Source: a virus
Direction: 5' to 3' (one strand)
IMG/VR virus record: IMGVR_UViG_3300026184_000061
Location: 1 to 59,836 of that record
Length of the DNA stretch: 59,836 nucleotides
The notes beneath the pieces were generated by a model. The model was not told the DNA's origin. It ran no database searches and worked only from the letters and a program-made list of their open reading frames with translations. Shown piece by piece: positions 32,053 to 40,315 of this stretch; positions within the stretch are counted from its first letter, which is position 1; the number at the start of each line of letters is the position of its first letter. A program made the translations under genes and the position numbers.

Positions 32053-33595
32053 TAGGGGCACCTCTTCTAAACGAAATATTGTACCTCTGTTCCATTGCTT
32101 CTAGGAACGCTTTTTGTTGATCATCTTTTGCTTCACGCACCTTGATAACAACTTCATCAATAGTGCCTAGCGCCGTAGGGTGGTGGACACGAATCCTGGG
32201 AACTTTGACGCCTTGACGCCATACCCTCTGCAAGAACTGTTCATAATCTTCTAGGTTATAAGTTTCCGTAAAGATATAGATGTTCGAGCAGGTCCCCTCT
32301 TGCAGATTGAGCCCATGCGCGATGGAAGCTGGATTACCTGCTAAGTAGGGGAGTTCTCCGCGATTCCATTGGTCGCAGATCTTATCTGCTTCCTTATCGC
32401 TAACCCCACCACCGATGTACGGCATGTCTGGAAATATCTTGCGGATACGTTCAATTTCATGCGTATATTCGTAAGCGATAAGTAAAGGCTCACCTTGAAG
32501 TTCTTCAATGATTTCTTCCAGATCCGCCAACTTTTCTTCGTGGATTTCTAGCACCTTATGATGCTTGTCGTAAATAGCACCGCCTGTGAACTGACGTAAC
32601 TTACCTGTAGCGACAGCCGCGTTACTGGCTACGATAACCCCTTTTTCCACCTCCAAAATAAACTCTTCTTCTAGCTCCTTGTACTTTTTCATCGTTTCCT
32701 CGGAGAACTCCAAGGCTCGCGGTACATGCACAAGGGGAGGCAGATCCAACTCTTCGTTACCATAGCGAACTACGATGTCGCCAATAGCATCGTAAATCTG
32801 TTCCTCTGCGCCAGGCAAAATTTTGAAGTCATAGCCCATATACCCTGATGGGTAGAAGTAGCGGTTGCGGTACTGCGTGATGTACGCACCTAGTCTCTGA
32901 CCGCCGTCCATCATGTAGACCTGCCCAAAAATGTCCATTAGATTCTTAGGCACCGGCGAGCCCGTTAGAAGATTGATATACTTCACTGGATGCTTTTTAT
33001 CATGCACCATCTTACGGAGCATTTTGAATCGCTTAGTCTTTGTGTTTTTAATTTTACTGGATTCGTCAAACACAATCATGTCGAAGAATTCGCCCATAGC
33101 TATGCGATGCTTCTTCAACGTGCGTTGCAGCCATTCCAACCCTTCGTAGTTAATTAAGAAGACGTCGGCATTAGATTCTAGCAAACGACCTTCTTTGTGG
33201 GGTCCGTGCAGGATAGTCGTGACCCACGGCAGCATCCATTTATCAGCTTCCTTGGGCCATACGTTATATACGATACGTCGCTTCGCTACGACCAGCATGC
33301 GACGGACATGCCCGAGCTTACGGCGTAATCCGTAGATGCTGTAAGTAATCATGGTCTTTCCAAGACCAGGAGCTAAGAAAAAAGCTGCGGACGGCCGCGA
33401 AACGCCGAACCGAATAGCTTCTTCCTGATACTTGTGCGGTACGAATCGCTGAGCCTTTTTAGGAGTGTGTTCGCCTTCCAAGACTCGGTCACTGCGTTTT
33501 ACGTGCGCTGCTTTTTTCTTTGCGACGCGCTTTTTTCTTGAAGCGTTCGTAGATTTCGAGCGCTTCTTCGTAGGTGTCGACCGTCCAAACGCCAT
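31856..33595 (-). CDS. SNF2-type DEAD/DEAH helicase
   Basis: A 579-residue superfamily 2 helicase. Walker A APGLGKT is near residue 75, Walker B/DEAH-like VFDESSKI near 172, motif III LLTGSPVPK, and the C-terminal helicase domain ends with EQFLQRVWRQG (motif VI). The first 40 residues are basic and the last 45 are VAGKKK repeats. It may remodel DNA-protein complexes in replication or recombination. Both ends overlap neighbouring genes by more than 100 bp. Confidence 0.85.
   Translation of the reverse strand: MAFGRSTPTKKRSKSTNASRKKRVAKKKAAHVKRSDRVLEGEHTPKKAQRFVPHKYQEEAIRFGVSRPSAAFFLAPGLGKTMITYSIYGLRRKLGHVRRMLVVAKRRIVYNVWPKEADKWMLPWVTTILHGPHKEGRLLESNADVFLINYEGLEWLQRTLKKHRIAMGEFFDMIVFDESSKIKNTKTKRFKMLRKMVHDKKHPVKYINLLTGSPVPKNLMDIFGQVYMMDGGQRLGAYITQYRNRYFYPSGYMGYDFKILPGAEEQIYDAIGDIVVRYGNEELDLPPLVHVPRALEFSEETMKKYKELEEEFILEVEKGVIVASNAAVATGKLRQFTGGAIYDKHHKVLEIHEEKLADLEEIIEELQGEPLLIAYEYTHEIERIRKIFPDMPYIGGGVSDKEADKICDQWNRGELPYLAGNPASIAHGLNLQEGTCSNIYIFTETYNLEDYEQFLQRVWRQGVKVPRIRVHHPTALGTIDEVVIKVREAKDDQQKAFLEAMEQRYNISFRRGAPNGRAKTSKFTEDESESAVVQKKGGRKKVTGKKKVAGKKKVAGKKKVSSKKKVAGKKKPGSRGRRS
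31880..31978. repeat. 18-bp tandem repeat read in two coding frames
   Basis: About five units related to GACTTTTTTCTTACCGGC (plus strand), starting at 31898, 31916, 31934 and 31952 with degenerate edge units. On the minus strand one frame gives the SNF2 C-terminal repeats (VAGKKK) and another gives the N-terminal KKSPVR repeats of the next gene. Unit length is exactly six codons. Confidence 0.9.
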
Positions 33596-33815
33596 AGCCT
33601 AGTCCTCGTAAAATTTTGTGAATGTACTTTTGCAGCTTACGAGCTTCTTCGCCTTCACGCTTGAATTCTAGAAAGAAGAAGTGCGGAAACGTAAGCAACA
33701 CCAGTCTGTCAGGCCAACCTCGCCGCCCGTGAAGATTGAGCTTGAGCGCCACGTAGTCATCTTCTTCTACGCGCTTAGCAAACTTGTTCTCCGCTTTATT
33801 TTCTAAATCCTTCAT
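33489..33815 (-). CDS. VRR-NUC nuclease
   Basis: A 108-residue protein of the VRR-NUC family: HGRRGWPDRLVLL, then FFLEFKREGEEARKLQKYIH (the PD-ExK core) and GYGVWTVDTYEEAL. These small nucleases often partner phage SNF2 helicases, as here. The C-terminal 20 residues are Lys/Arg-rich and overlap the helicase start by 107 bp. Confidence 0.85.
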   Translation of the reverse strand: MKDLENKAENKFAKRVEEDDYVALKLNLHGRRGWPDRLVLLTFPHFFFLEFKREGEEARKLQKYIHKILRGLGYGVWTVDTYEEALEIYERFKKKARRKEKSSARKTQ

Positions 33816-33824
33816 GTCCAGTTC

Positions 33825-33887
33825 TTACTCTAAGCTGACCACAGCCTTACGCAGTTCGAGTTCTTCGGGATCTGTTGGGTGGGTCAT
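33825..33887 (-). CDS. possible 20-residue minigene
   Basis: ATG 33887 has GAGGA 8 bases upstream and the frame closes at TAA 33825, just before the VRR-NUC ATG. The peptide is THPTDPEELELRKAVVSLE after Met. It exactly fills the gap between two genes, which supports translation, but length alone makes it uncertain. Confidence 0.35.
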   Translation of the reverse strand: MTHPTDPEELELRKAVVSLE

Positions 33888-33890
33888 GAG

Positions 33891-34232
33891 TTAGTCCTCG
33901 TCGATTTTTGAGAAGTCTTCCGAGGGGCAAAACCAATCATCCTTGACGATGTGTCCAATCGCATGAACCATGGAGTACTCATGCTTTACGCGAACTGTTT
34001 TCCCAGGAAGTTGACTCCATTCGCTTACTCCTGCGACCTCCATCACTCGCCATATAAAATGACCGGCGATACTCTTTAGTTCGTGATGGCGATAGCTTTT
34101 TGGCAGGTAAAGCGCGTACCCGCCAAACCCCTGACCAGAGCCGCCGTAATCGAGGAAAACCCACGCGGATAGCACCCCATGGTCGTCGTTCGTTATTTTC
34201 ACGTCCTCGATTACTGCATTACGAATTTCCAT
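33891..34232 (-). CDS. conserved phage protein of unknown function
   Basis: A 113-residue protein with GAGGAG before ATG 34232. It begins [20 protein letters not shown] and continues with [29 protein letters not shown] and GKTVRVKHE, a pattern I know from many phages as a small conserved protein without function. It is probably a compact alpha/beta fold with exposed Gly-rich loop. Confidence 0.65.
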   Translation of the reverse strand: MEIRNAVIEDVKITNDDHGVLSAWVFLDYGGSGQGFGGYALYLPKSYRHHELKSIAGHFIWRVMEVAGVSEWSQLPGKTVRVKHEYSMVHAIGHIVKDDWFCPSEDFSKIDED

Positions 34233-34371
34233 CACCTCACTCCTCGTTTAGGGTGGCGATCCACTGTACGTCCGGGAACTCAACGTGCACATTGAGACAT
34301 CAGAGTTGTCACCAGCTTCACGCCATTGAATCTTTCAATCTATTCTCACAGATGTGGCGACGCTATAGCCT

Positions 34372-34752
34372 TCAGGACAGACTCTGCATTAAATCTTCCT
34401 GGGCAGCCACCCATCTCAGATGATCTTCGATTATCATACCAACCCGCGCCGCCAAGCTGATAGCTTCGCCCTTACCTTTTGGTATGAAGTGGTTAGTGCT
34501 CGGGCTCTGTATTTCCTTCAGGTCCTTCACCACGACAGTCGGATCTACACCCGCCGCCAGTTGTCGGGTCGTCTGTACAGCGATAGCCCGCATCATCTCA
34601 TAGTGTTCCGGGTGTCCGTAGTTGATGAAGATTTCGTGAAGCTTCCCCGCTTCATCGTGATTGAGTGTTATGTACATGTGAGGCTTCTCTGGCATCTCAG
34701 CCTTCCACGTCACCCCTTGCAGTATTTCTTCTCGTTTCGGTATGTGACTCAT
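34372..34752 (-). CDS. TSCPD-domain protein
   Basis: A 126-residue protein from ATG 34752. It matches the TSCPD domain of ribonucleotide-reductase-linked proteins: HMYITLNHDEAGKLHEIFI, YEMMRAIAVQTTRQLAAGVD and PTVVVKDLKEI. The domain is found alone in many phages, with no known reaction. A role in nucleotide metabolism is plausible from its family. Confidence 0.7.
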   Translation of the reverse strand: MSHIPKREEILQGVTWKAEMPEKPHMYITLNHDEAGKLHEIFINYGHPEHYEMMRAIAVQTTRQLAAGVDPTVVVKDLKEIQSPSTNHFIPKGKGEAISLAARVGMIIEDHLRWVAAQEDLMQSLS

Positions 34753-35036
34753 TGCTTCGCACCTGTGTGACAACCAAGAATTTCTGCCGCGTGCGCACAC
34801 ACTTCGCACAAAGTGACTGTCACCCACTGATGCTGATTGGGGTGGATGATGTTGCCGGTGCTCTTTCGCACCTTATACTTCAAACGATCTACAACCAGCA
34901 TGTCCTTACCCTCACCCCGTTCAAACCCTACGCGCTCCGCATTGGATTCGCAGCTTGCGTAGTAAAACTGACACTTGGGATTGTCGCAGACGCGGACGCG
35001 TGTTTGATGTAGTTCAGTATTTGCATTATTGGCCAT
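34749..35036 (-). CDS. zinc-ribbon-like hypothetical protein
   Basis: A 95-residue protein; ATG 35036 overlaps the upstream stop. It has CDNPKCQFYYASC near the start and TLCEVCAHAAEILGCH near the end, two Cys pairs that could bind zinc. It overlaps the TSCPD gene by 4 bp. Function unknown. Confidence 0.6.
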   Translation of the reverse strand: MANNANTELHQTRVRVCDNPKCQFYYASCESNAERVGFERGEGKDMLVVDRLKYKVRKSTGNIIHPNQHQWVTVTLCEVCAHAAEILGCHTGAKQ

Positions 35037-35326
35037 CACTTTTCTCCTTCAAGGCGATATTCTGACAAGACTGCTTGAATGTACAAACGGCCATCTTCAA
35101 AGTCTTGGGTGTAGCGGAAGAAAGGTTGGTCACAAGTTCCCTGCCAGTTAGAAGAATCCTCTAGCTCTTTCTTCATACGATCCCATTCCTCTTCGAATTC
35201 AGGTGGAGGAAAAATCTCTCCATAAAGACCGCGCTGCACCAATTGAAGCATTCCTTCCCATGTTCTTGTATAGGTTGAATCTACGCCATCGCCAGTAAAG
35301 GTGACTACAAAGGCATTTTCGTTCAT
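35036..35326 (-). CDS. hypothetical acidic protein
   Basis: A 96-residue protein with N-terminal strands (FVVTFTGDGVDSTYTRTWEG) and an acidic Pro-containing middle. No motif recognised. It is coupled to neighbours by short overlaps. Confidence 0.55.
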   Translation of the reverse strand: MNENAFVVTFTGDGVDSTYTRTWEGMLQLVQRGLYGEIFPPPEFEEEWDRMKKELEDSSNWQGTCDQPFFRYTQDFEDGRLYIQAVLSEYRLEGEK

Positions 35327-35925
35327 TTCCTACCTCGCTTCTTACCAGAACTGAAATGTGATCTTTGGTTAGTGGCTTTGAGCTGTGATTTACAATTTAC
35401 ATGCTTAGGAGGACCCGGTGGTTTATTATTCTTCGGCGCCGCCTTTTCTTCGTCATCAAGATCACGCCACCAATTTTTCTGCCAAAAAATATCAACGCCG
35501 TCTGGAGTTGTTACACGCTCTACGTCGAAGCCGCCCCCTTTTTCCGACGTTTTCTTGATTCGTTCATTCGCCTCTTCTAGTGCATGACGGATCCTTGTCT
35601 CAAACATACTGCGAAATGTATCGAGCTCAAAAGAAGGTTGTCTGGGCCTGGAATCCCAAGAAGATTTTCTTCCGACTTCTTGTTTCTCCAATTCTTCCGT
35701 CAGAATATTGATGAGAGTGAGCGCTGCGGTATGTTTGTCTTGACACTGAGGGCCTGATATAGACGCGTAAGCTCCATCGCACCTGCCCTCCAACCGTAGT
35801 CCGTCGAGTTCTGGTATATCCGCCGCGCTGGCATAGGCGTTCTCCGAAACGTTTTCCTTTAACTGCTGATCTAACCAAAGCAGTTCTTCAGCGGATATAG
35901 CCACAAGAAACGGTGTCATCTTCAA
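35323..35925 (-). CDS. hypothetical protein with basic C-terminus
   Basis: A 200-residue protein. The N-terminal half is acidic-helical (ISAEELLWLDQQLKENVSE); the last 45 residues are Pro, Lys and Arg-rich, ending SSGKKRGRK, another basic tail like those of several early proteins here. It overlaps the next gene by 4 bp. No family recognised. Confidence 0.55.
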   Translation of the reverse strand: MKMTPFLVAISAEELLWLDQQLKENVSENAYASAADIPELDGLRLEGRCDGAYASISGPQCQDKHTAALTLINILTEELEKQEVGRKSSWDSRPRQPSFELDTFRSMFETRIRHALEEANERIKKTSEKGGGFDVERVTTPDGVDIFWQKNWWRDLDDEEKAAPKNNKPPGPPKHVNCKSQLKATNQRSHFSSGKKRGRK

Positions 35926-35940
35926 ACTCCTTAGGTATTA

Positions 35941-36132
35941 TTAGTCAGGAGGCAGCATGTTTCGCATAGAGCGTAAAAGCCCTTTCACTTCCATTAACTT
36001 GCTGATATCCCCTGTCTTCGTATTTTCTACGGACGCACGATGCACCGCGTTTATCAGTTCGTCGATATCCTTGCGAGTTGGGCTGTCAGCGTTGTATTGA
36101 TCTTTACGCAAAGTTAGTGTGATAGTTCTCAC
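35941..36132 (-). CDS. small hypothetical protein
   Basis: A 63-residue helical protein (RKDIDELINAVHRASVENTK core). It overlaps the upstream gene by 4 bp. Nothing indicates function. Confidence 0.5.
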   Translation of the reverse strand: MRTITLTLRKDQYNADSPTRKDIDELINAVHRASVENTKTGDISKLMEVKGLLRSMRNMLPPD

Positions 36133-36407
36133 GAGCTGATTCCGTCTAGGTTGTGTACTTCCTTCAACAGTTCTCGTATCTCTTCTATCAGACTTTCAGC
36201 CCGTATGAGCTGTATGTTCAGCCCGTGAAAAACGGGGCCGCAATAAGACCGAGACTTATGCTGCTTAGAAATACTAGAAAACACCGTTCGTTGAAGAATG
36301 TGAATGCGGTTATGAATCTGATTGCGTAATGTCAAAATCGCTTCCGACTTCCTCTCCTGAACGAGCTGTGCTTGACGTTGCTTCTCATCCACGATGATTA
36401 TCCTCAA
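36129..36407 (-). CDS. small helical hypothetical protein
   Basis: A 92-residue charged helical protein with one Cys, possibly a coiled coil in its last third (RAESLIEEIRELLKEVHNL). Its start overlaps the membrane-protein gene at 36385 by 23 bp. Confidence 0.5.
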   Translation of the reverse strand: MRIIIVDEKQRQAQLVQERKSEAILTLRNQIHNRIHILQRTVFSSISKQHKSRSYCGPVFHGLNIQLIRAESLIEEIRELLKEVHNLDGISS

Positions 36408-36612
36408 CTACTTTCCACAACGGAACTGTGGATTGGTCCTGTGTCACGCAAACCGTATGGAGACCGAGCGACGTGTGCGAACCGACGTATCCGTATTCTT
36501 CACACGCTTGTCGGTCATGGTGCGCTACACCGAAGAATATACCCAATATGAGTAGCACGCATACGAACACCACCACTTCAGACCACTTTAGCATGAGATG
36601 TAATAATTCCAT
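36385..36612 (-). CDS. small single-span membrane protein
   Basis: A 75-residue protein; ATG 36612 with GGGGG upstream is preferred to a start inside the previous gene. A strongly hydrophobic span (VVVFVCVLLILGIFFGVAHH) is followed by a soluble tail with two Cys. It is likely an inner-membrane protein of the early phase. Confidence 0.55.
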   Translation of the reverse strand: MELLHLMLKWSEVVVFVCVLLILGIFFGVAHHDRQACEEYGYVGSHTSLGLHTVCVTQDQSTVPLWKVVEDNHRG

Positions 36613-36620
36613 TATACCCC

Positions 36621-37310
36621 CTACGACTTCATCCATTCTTCACACGGGCCGCCTTCGCTAGTCTTGTAGGGGCACCACTTACACGCCTGTTCTGACGGCG
36701 TCGCCGGGAACTCTGTATCATTCATCATAGGCTTTACCCGCTTTTCCCATGCCTTGCGAATAGCTGGGAATGACTTCTTAGTATACTCGACTGGAGGGGG
36801 CATATCGTCTTGGTCCAAGTACCACAATTCCACTTCTATGGTTTCCACATCAGGGTAGTGCGCGGCAGCGAGCGGAACATACAGCTCGATTTGATCTTTG
36901 TTGGTACCGTACATACGTCCAGTCTTGAAGTCTATGAGATGCAACGCTTTACCGTCTTGCACCACGGCGTCCAGTTTGGCTCGACACCACACGTTGTTCC
37001 AATCGTCGAAAGTAGTAGGTGACCAGCTTCTCGTGACAGCAACGTCTTTTTCCGGATCTGGATTGGCTTTCTTGAGGTTGCGGAATTCTTTGTCAAAGAA
37101 CTTCAGTTCCTTGGGTATGCCGGTGATATCCCCGAGCAGATATCTTTCGGCCAGCTTATGAATGTGAATTCCACGTTCTAAAGCAGGTTTCGGCTTGGCG
37201 GGGGTCTTGACGCGGTCTATGGCGCGGTATCTTGCCTTACGGGGGCATTCTTTCCACGTCGTGTATAGTGAGTAGGACCATGCTTGCAACTTCTTTTTCA
37301 TTTCTGCCAC
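36621..37310 (-). CDS. Cas4/RecB-like PD-(D/E)XK nuclease with Fe-S cysteines
   Basis: A 229-residue protein from GTG 37310, which has GAGGAG at normal distance and overlaps the upstream stop. It shows SLYTTWKECPRKARYR (first Cys), RGIHIHKLAERYL, the nuclease core ALHLIDFKTGRMYG, and the C-terminal ACKWCPYKTSEGGPC. The four Cys match the iron-sulfur clamp of Cas4/AddB-type exonucleases. It probably processes DNA ends in replication or recombination. Confidence 0.85.
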   Translation of the reverse strand: MAEMKKKLQAWSYSLYTTWKECPRKARYRAIDRVKTPAKPKPALERGIHIHKLAERYLLGDITGIPKELKFFDKEFRNLKKANPDPEKDVAVTRSWSPTTFDDWNNVWCRAKLDAVVQDGKALHLIDFKTGRMYGTNKDQIELYVPLAAAHYPDVETIEVELWYLDQDDMPPPVEYTKKSFPAIRKAWEKRVKPMMNDTEFPATPSEQACKWCPYKTSEGGPCEEWMKS

Positions 37311-37570
37311 TAGTCAATCTCCTCATCTGGAATTGATGTTTTTGGAATATCCGCGCACCAGCAGCGTTTTCTGAACCGCATGAAGTACGCCACCCAATAT
37401 TGTCGCCGCTTTTCTTCCGGCATGTTCGCAACCGGCTCACTTCTATGGTGTATGTAGAAATTAAACCCTGTTCTCTGTGGGTCCCATACTCGGGTTATGA
37501 CCTTACCATTGAGATGAGCCTGTCTGCGAAGCGCCCGGTAACGACACCAGTTGCACTTCGGTCTAGGCAT
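37310..37570 (-). CDS. small Cys-rich basic protein
   Basis: An 86-residue protein with CNWCRYRALRRQAH at the start and RFRKRCWCADIP near the end, so a CxxC plus CxC metal site is likely. The end resembles the tiny protein at 26996. It overlaps the nuclease start by one base. It may bind nucleic acid. Confidence 0.55.
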   Translation of the reverse strand: MPRPKCNWCRYRALRRQAHLNGKVITRVWDPQRTGFNFYIHHRSEPVANMPEEKRRQYWVAYFMRFRKRCWCADIPKTSIPDEEID

Positions 37571-37844
37571 TCTTTTCCTCTTCTTCGCATAGATGCTCCA
37601 TCGCCGTTACTATATAGCGGAATCGCTCCGCTTGCCGCTTAGGTATCTTCATACCTTTTTCTAACACCCGCAGTTCTTCGTATATGATACGAAGCTTTTC
37701 TGCCGTTGTGTAATCCCTCACCAACTCACTCTCCACCACACGAGCCTTGCTGTTCTTCGGTGCTCGCTTCACCTTTTCCGCACGACTACAGTGGGACACT
37801 GTACCACCTCTGTTTTCCTGAAACGAAGTACGCATTTGATTCAC
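37563..37844 (-). CDS. hypothetical protein
   Basis: A 93-residue protein with a basic disordered start and a helical second half (TTAEKLRIIYEELRVLEKGM, RFRYIVTAMEHLC). It begins directly upstream of the zinc-like gene and after the DNA polymerase stop. No family recognised. Confidence 0.5.
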   Translation of the reverse strand: MNQMRTSFQENRGGTVSHCSRAEKVKRAPKNSKARVVESELVRDYTTAEKLRIIYEELRVLEKGMKIPKRQAERFRYIVTAMEHLCEEEEKNA

Positions 37845-39695
37845 TCATGCAGCAGCCTCCCACTTCTTCATACGAGCCCAACTAACAGCACCCTTCTTAC
37901 CGTCTGACAACATAGGTAAGTCAAACTCCACGCTCTCCATCGCTTCACGAAGCAATTTCATATTCTTACGCTCCGTACCTTTGTCACAGGTGCACAGTAG
38001 TTCGTCATGTACCTGCAACATCATGGCCGCGTCGCTGCCAAACGCGTCATAGACCCGAATCATCGCTTCTTTGGTGCAGTCAGCGGCGCTGCCTTGAATC
38101 AACAGATTCAGCATCTTGTACTCAAAAGTCTTCATGCGACCCGCTATCATACGCGGCTCTTCGACCCAATACAGCCGACCGCCCCAAGTGCGAAGCGGTT
38201 CGTCACGACGGGCCATCTTCTTCAATTCCTTACTTAGGTCTTTGACCCCAGGCAACGCACGCAGAACAGCGTTTTTCAGGGCTGAAGCTTCTTCCGGCGT
38301 ACTACCTGTACCCTTGGCCAGCTTATCCACGCCCATGCCATAGATAAGACCAAAGTTCGTGGTCTTAATCTTTGGACGTGGGTACTCTATACCCATGTTC
38401 TGCAGAATCAAACTGCCGACGAAAGTATGTACGTCCATCTTCGGGTCTTTGCGATACTGTTCTAACAGCTCGCCGTCTTCGAAATGAGCCAAGATACGCA
38501 ACTCTTGCTGCGAATAGTCTCGGCCAATCAACAGCCGACCAGGAGGAGGTATGATGTAATCTCTAAGTTTGGGGAGGCCTATGGTGTACGGCTTAGATGC
38601 GTCCTCCGGGTCGCGAGGTATGTTTTGAAAATTCGGTCGGCTAGAAGAAAATCGCCCGGTCTTCGTACCGCTGCCGCCACCGTTGAAGTCATCAGAACTA
38701 CGCACCTGATTGAACGACGGATATATAAGTCCGCCGGTCTGCTCCGCTTCTACTAACCACGGCTCGGCGAACGTGTTCATGTAGGTACTTAGAACGCCGT
38801 ATCGCGCTAACAGGGTGACCAACTTTTTGTCGTTGCAATACTTCAAAAGATTTTCGCGCTTTGTGCTGCGATTGCCTTTGGCCGTCAGTTCCCACGTAGT
38901 TACTTTGCCGGTTCGGTCTAAGGCATCCGCCAGTTGAACGGAGCTCCCTATGTTAAAATCTTCACCGACCTTTAAAGAACGTTTAATCTTGTTCTCTATT
39001 TCCTCGTGCTCTTTTTCCCATTTCAGTAAGTCCCGCTCTAGGCGCTTCTTCGCGACAGGAATACCGTGCTTTTCCATAGCCACTACAATCGGGGCCAGTT
39101 CCAATTCTCGCTCATAAGCTCCGTCCATACCCATATCTGAGATACGAGGGCGCAAGAACTTAAACAGTTTCCATGTACGTTCAACGTCGCCGATAGCATA
39201 CTTACCCACCAAATCACCAGGCGCTCGCCAGATATGTTCCCCCCAAGTCGAAGGTTTGCGCTTCGCTTCGGGGATATTGGCAATAATCCAATCTTTCAGC
39301 CGGTCCCGTTCAGCAGGGACAAGTCCGAGCAAATCTTGGGCCAAGGGCTTCAACGCCAATTCGCGCGCTCTTGGGTCGTACAGATACGCCAAAAATTGCG
39401 TATCTTCCCAATGGCGAGGCCAGCTTTTCTGACCGTGATGCGCCAAAGCCACTTCGATATCAAAAGGTCCGTTGTGGAAGACCATCTTTTTACGACTCAT
39501 CACCTTTACGATTTCGCGAGTCGCTTCTTTCTTGGTACAGTTGTTTTTACTTGAGTGCCCCCACGCGAAGTATTTTTTCATCTGGTCTGTCATGATAGCG
39601 ACACCGACAGGTTCTGGGGGATAGTGGAAGGGCCGCTTGCCGATAGGCTTTGTTTCAAAGTCCAGTACAGCAAAGTCAGACAGACTAAGTTTCAT
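37845..39695 (-). CDS. DNA polymerase, family A
   Basis: A 616-residue replicative polymerase. ATG 39695 has GGAGAG upstream. The 3'-5' exonuclease shows VLDFETKP near residue 10 and the NGPFDIEVAL region; the polymerase shows motif A GRDYSQQELRILAH, motif B IKTTNFGLIYG and motif C LQVHDELL. It copies the phage genome, and must accept modified thymidine triphosphates if the modification model is right. It lacks the 5' nuclease of bacterial Pol I. Confidence 0.93.
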   Translation of the reverse strand: MKLSLSDFAVLDFETKPIGKRPFHYPPEPVGVAIMTDQMKKYFAWGHSSKNNCTKKEATREIVKVMSRKKMVFHNGPFDIEVALAHHGQKSWPRHWEDTQFLAYLYDPRARELALKPLAQDLLGLVPAERDRLKDWIIANIPEAKRKPSTWGEHIWRAPGDLVGKYAIGDVERTWKLFKFLRPRISDMGMDGAYERELELAPIVVAMEKHGIPVAKKRLERDLLKWEKEHEEIENKIKRSLKVGEDFNIGSSVQLADALDRTGKVTTWELTAKGNRSTKRENLLKYCNDKKLVTLLARYGVLSTYMNTFAEPWLVEAEQTGGLIYPSFNQVRSSDDFNGGGSGTKTGRFSSSRPNFQNIPRDPEDASKPYTIGLPKLRDYIIPPPGRLLIGRDYSQQELRILAHFEDGELLEQYRKDPKMDVHTFVGSLILQNMGIEYPRPKIKTTNFGLIYGMGVDKLAKGTGSTPEEASALKNAVLRALPGVKDLSKELKKMARRDEPLRTWGGRLYWVEEPRMIAGRMKTFEYKMLNLLIQGSAADCTKEAMIRVYDAFGSDAAMMLQVHDELLCTCDKGTERKNMKLLREAMESVEFDLPMLSDGKKGAVSWARMKKWEAAA

Positions 39696-39697
39696 TA

Positions 39698-39973
39698 TTA
39701 CTCTCCTACGGTGATGGAAATAGCGACGACAGCCGAGACTGAACAAACACGCCAAGATACTCTACTGCGATAATACCTGTAAGCGTCGGCATACATGCTG
39801 CCGAACTGCTTCCAACTGTGTTCCCAATCAGTCTTCTGGCGGAAGAATTCAGCCTGCGCCGCTATTTCCATTCTCTGTGTCGCCGCTTTTTCTGAACCTA
39901 CATACACAGACTGCGGCCAGTCGTTGCACATGATGACATACGCTTTCGTATCCGTTGTTGTTGCTATTGTCAC
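39698..39973 (-). CDS. hypothetical protein
   Basis: A 91-residue protein immediately before the polymerase gene. It has a short alpha/beta start (KAYVIMCNDWPQSVYVGSEK) and an aromatic helix (DWEHSWKQFGSMYADAYRYY), with a hydrophobic end. Short conserved proteins of this look are common in phages; function unknown. Confidence 0.5.
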   Translation of the reverse strand: MTIATTTDTKAYVIMCNDWPQSVYVGSEKAATQRMEIAAQAEFFRQKTDWEHSWKQFGSMYADAYRYYRSRVSWRVCSVSAVVAISITVGE

Positions 39974-39985
39974 TGCATCACCTCG

Positions 39986-40225
39986 TTATTCTTCAGACAA
40001 TTTACTTTCCAGCTCCTCCTTTTCGCGTTCAATGCGAAGCGTACTAAGACGAGCATGGATACGCAGAACGTAGCTCTTACGGCGACGCCCCTTCAGCTCC
40101 ACTTTAAGCATCTTCTTCAACTCTTCCTCAGTGTACTTATGTACATTGGAGTTGAAGACCGCCCACTGATTAGACAAAAAATCACGGATAGGTTGTTTCT
40201 CATTCGTATCGTACTTATAAGACAT
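39986..40225 (-). CDS. small charged hypothetical protein
   Basis: A 79-residue protein; ATG 40225 has GGAG 9 bases upstream. The second half is strongly charged helix (HARLSTLRIEREKEELESKL). It follows the hairpin at 40264, so expression may depend on partial readthrough. Confidence 0.5.
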   Translation of the reverse strand: MSYKYDTNEKQPIRDFLSNQWAVFNSNVHKYTEEELKKMLKVELKGRRRKSYVLRIHARLSTLRIEREKEELESKLSEE

Positions 40226-40263
40226 GACAGCTATCTCCAAGGCCCCCCTTGGATTTAGGAATA

Positions 40264-40293
40264 ACGGGGTCGCCCATTACTAGGCGACCCCGT
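40264..40293. terminator. perfect 11-bp hairpin after the SSB-like gene
   Basis: ACGGGGTCGCC at 40264-40274 pairs with GGCGACCCCGT at 40283-40293. The T tract is poor in both directions, so it may be a partial terminator or an RNA-stabilising 3' structure between 40316 and 40225. Confidence 0.6.
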
Positions 40294-40315
40294 AACAGGT
40301 TAACTCGCTGATAAA

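Noticed and set aside
31689-32104. Plus-strand frames over the lysine-repeat region (Phe/Leu-rich)
   Set aside because: Antisense reading of lysine codons gives Phe/Leu repeats; they mimic membrane proteins but have no start signal.
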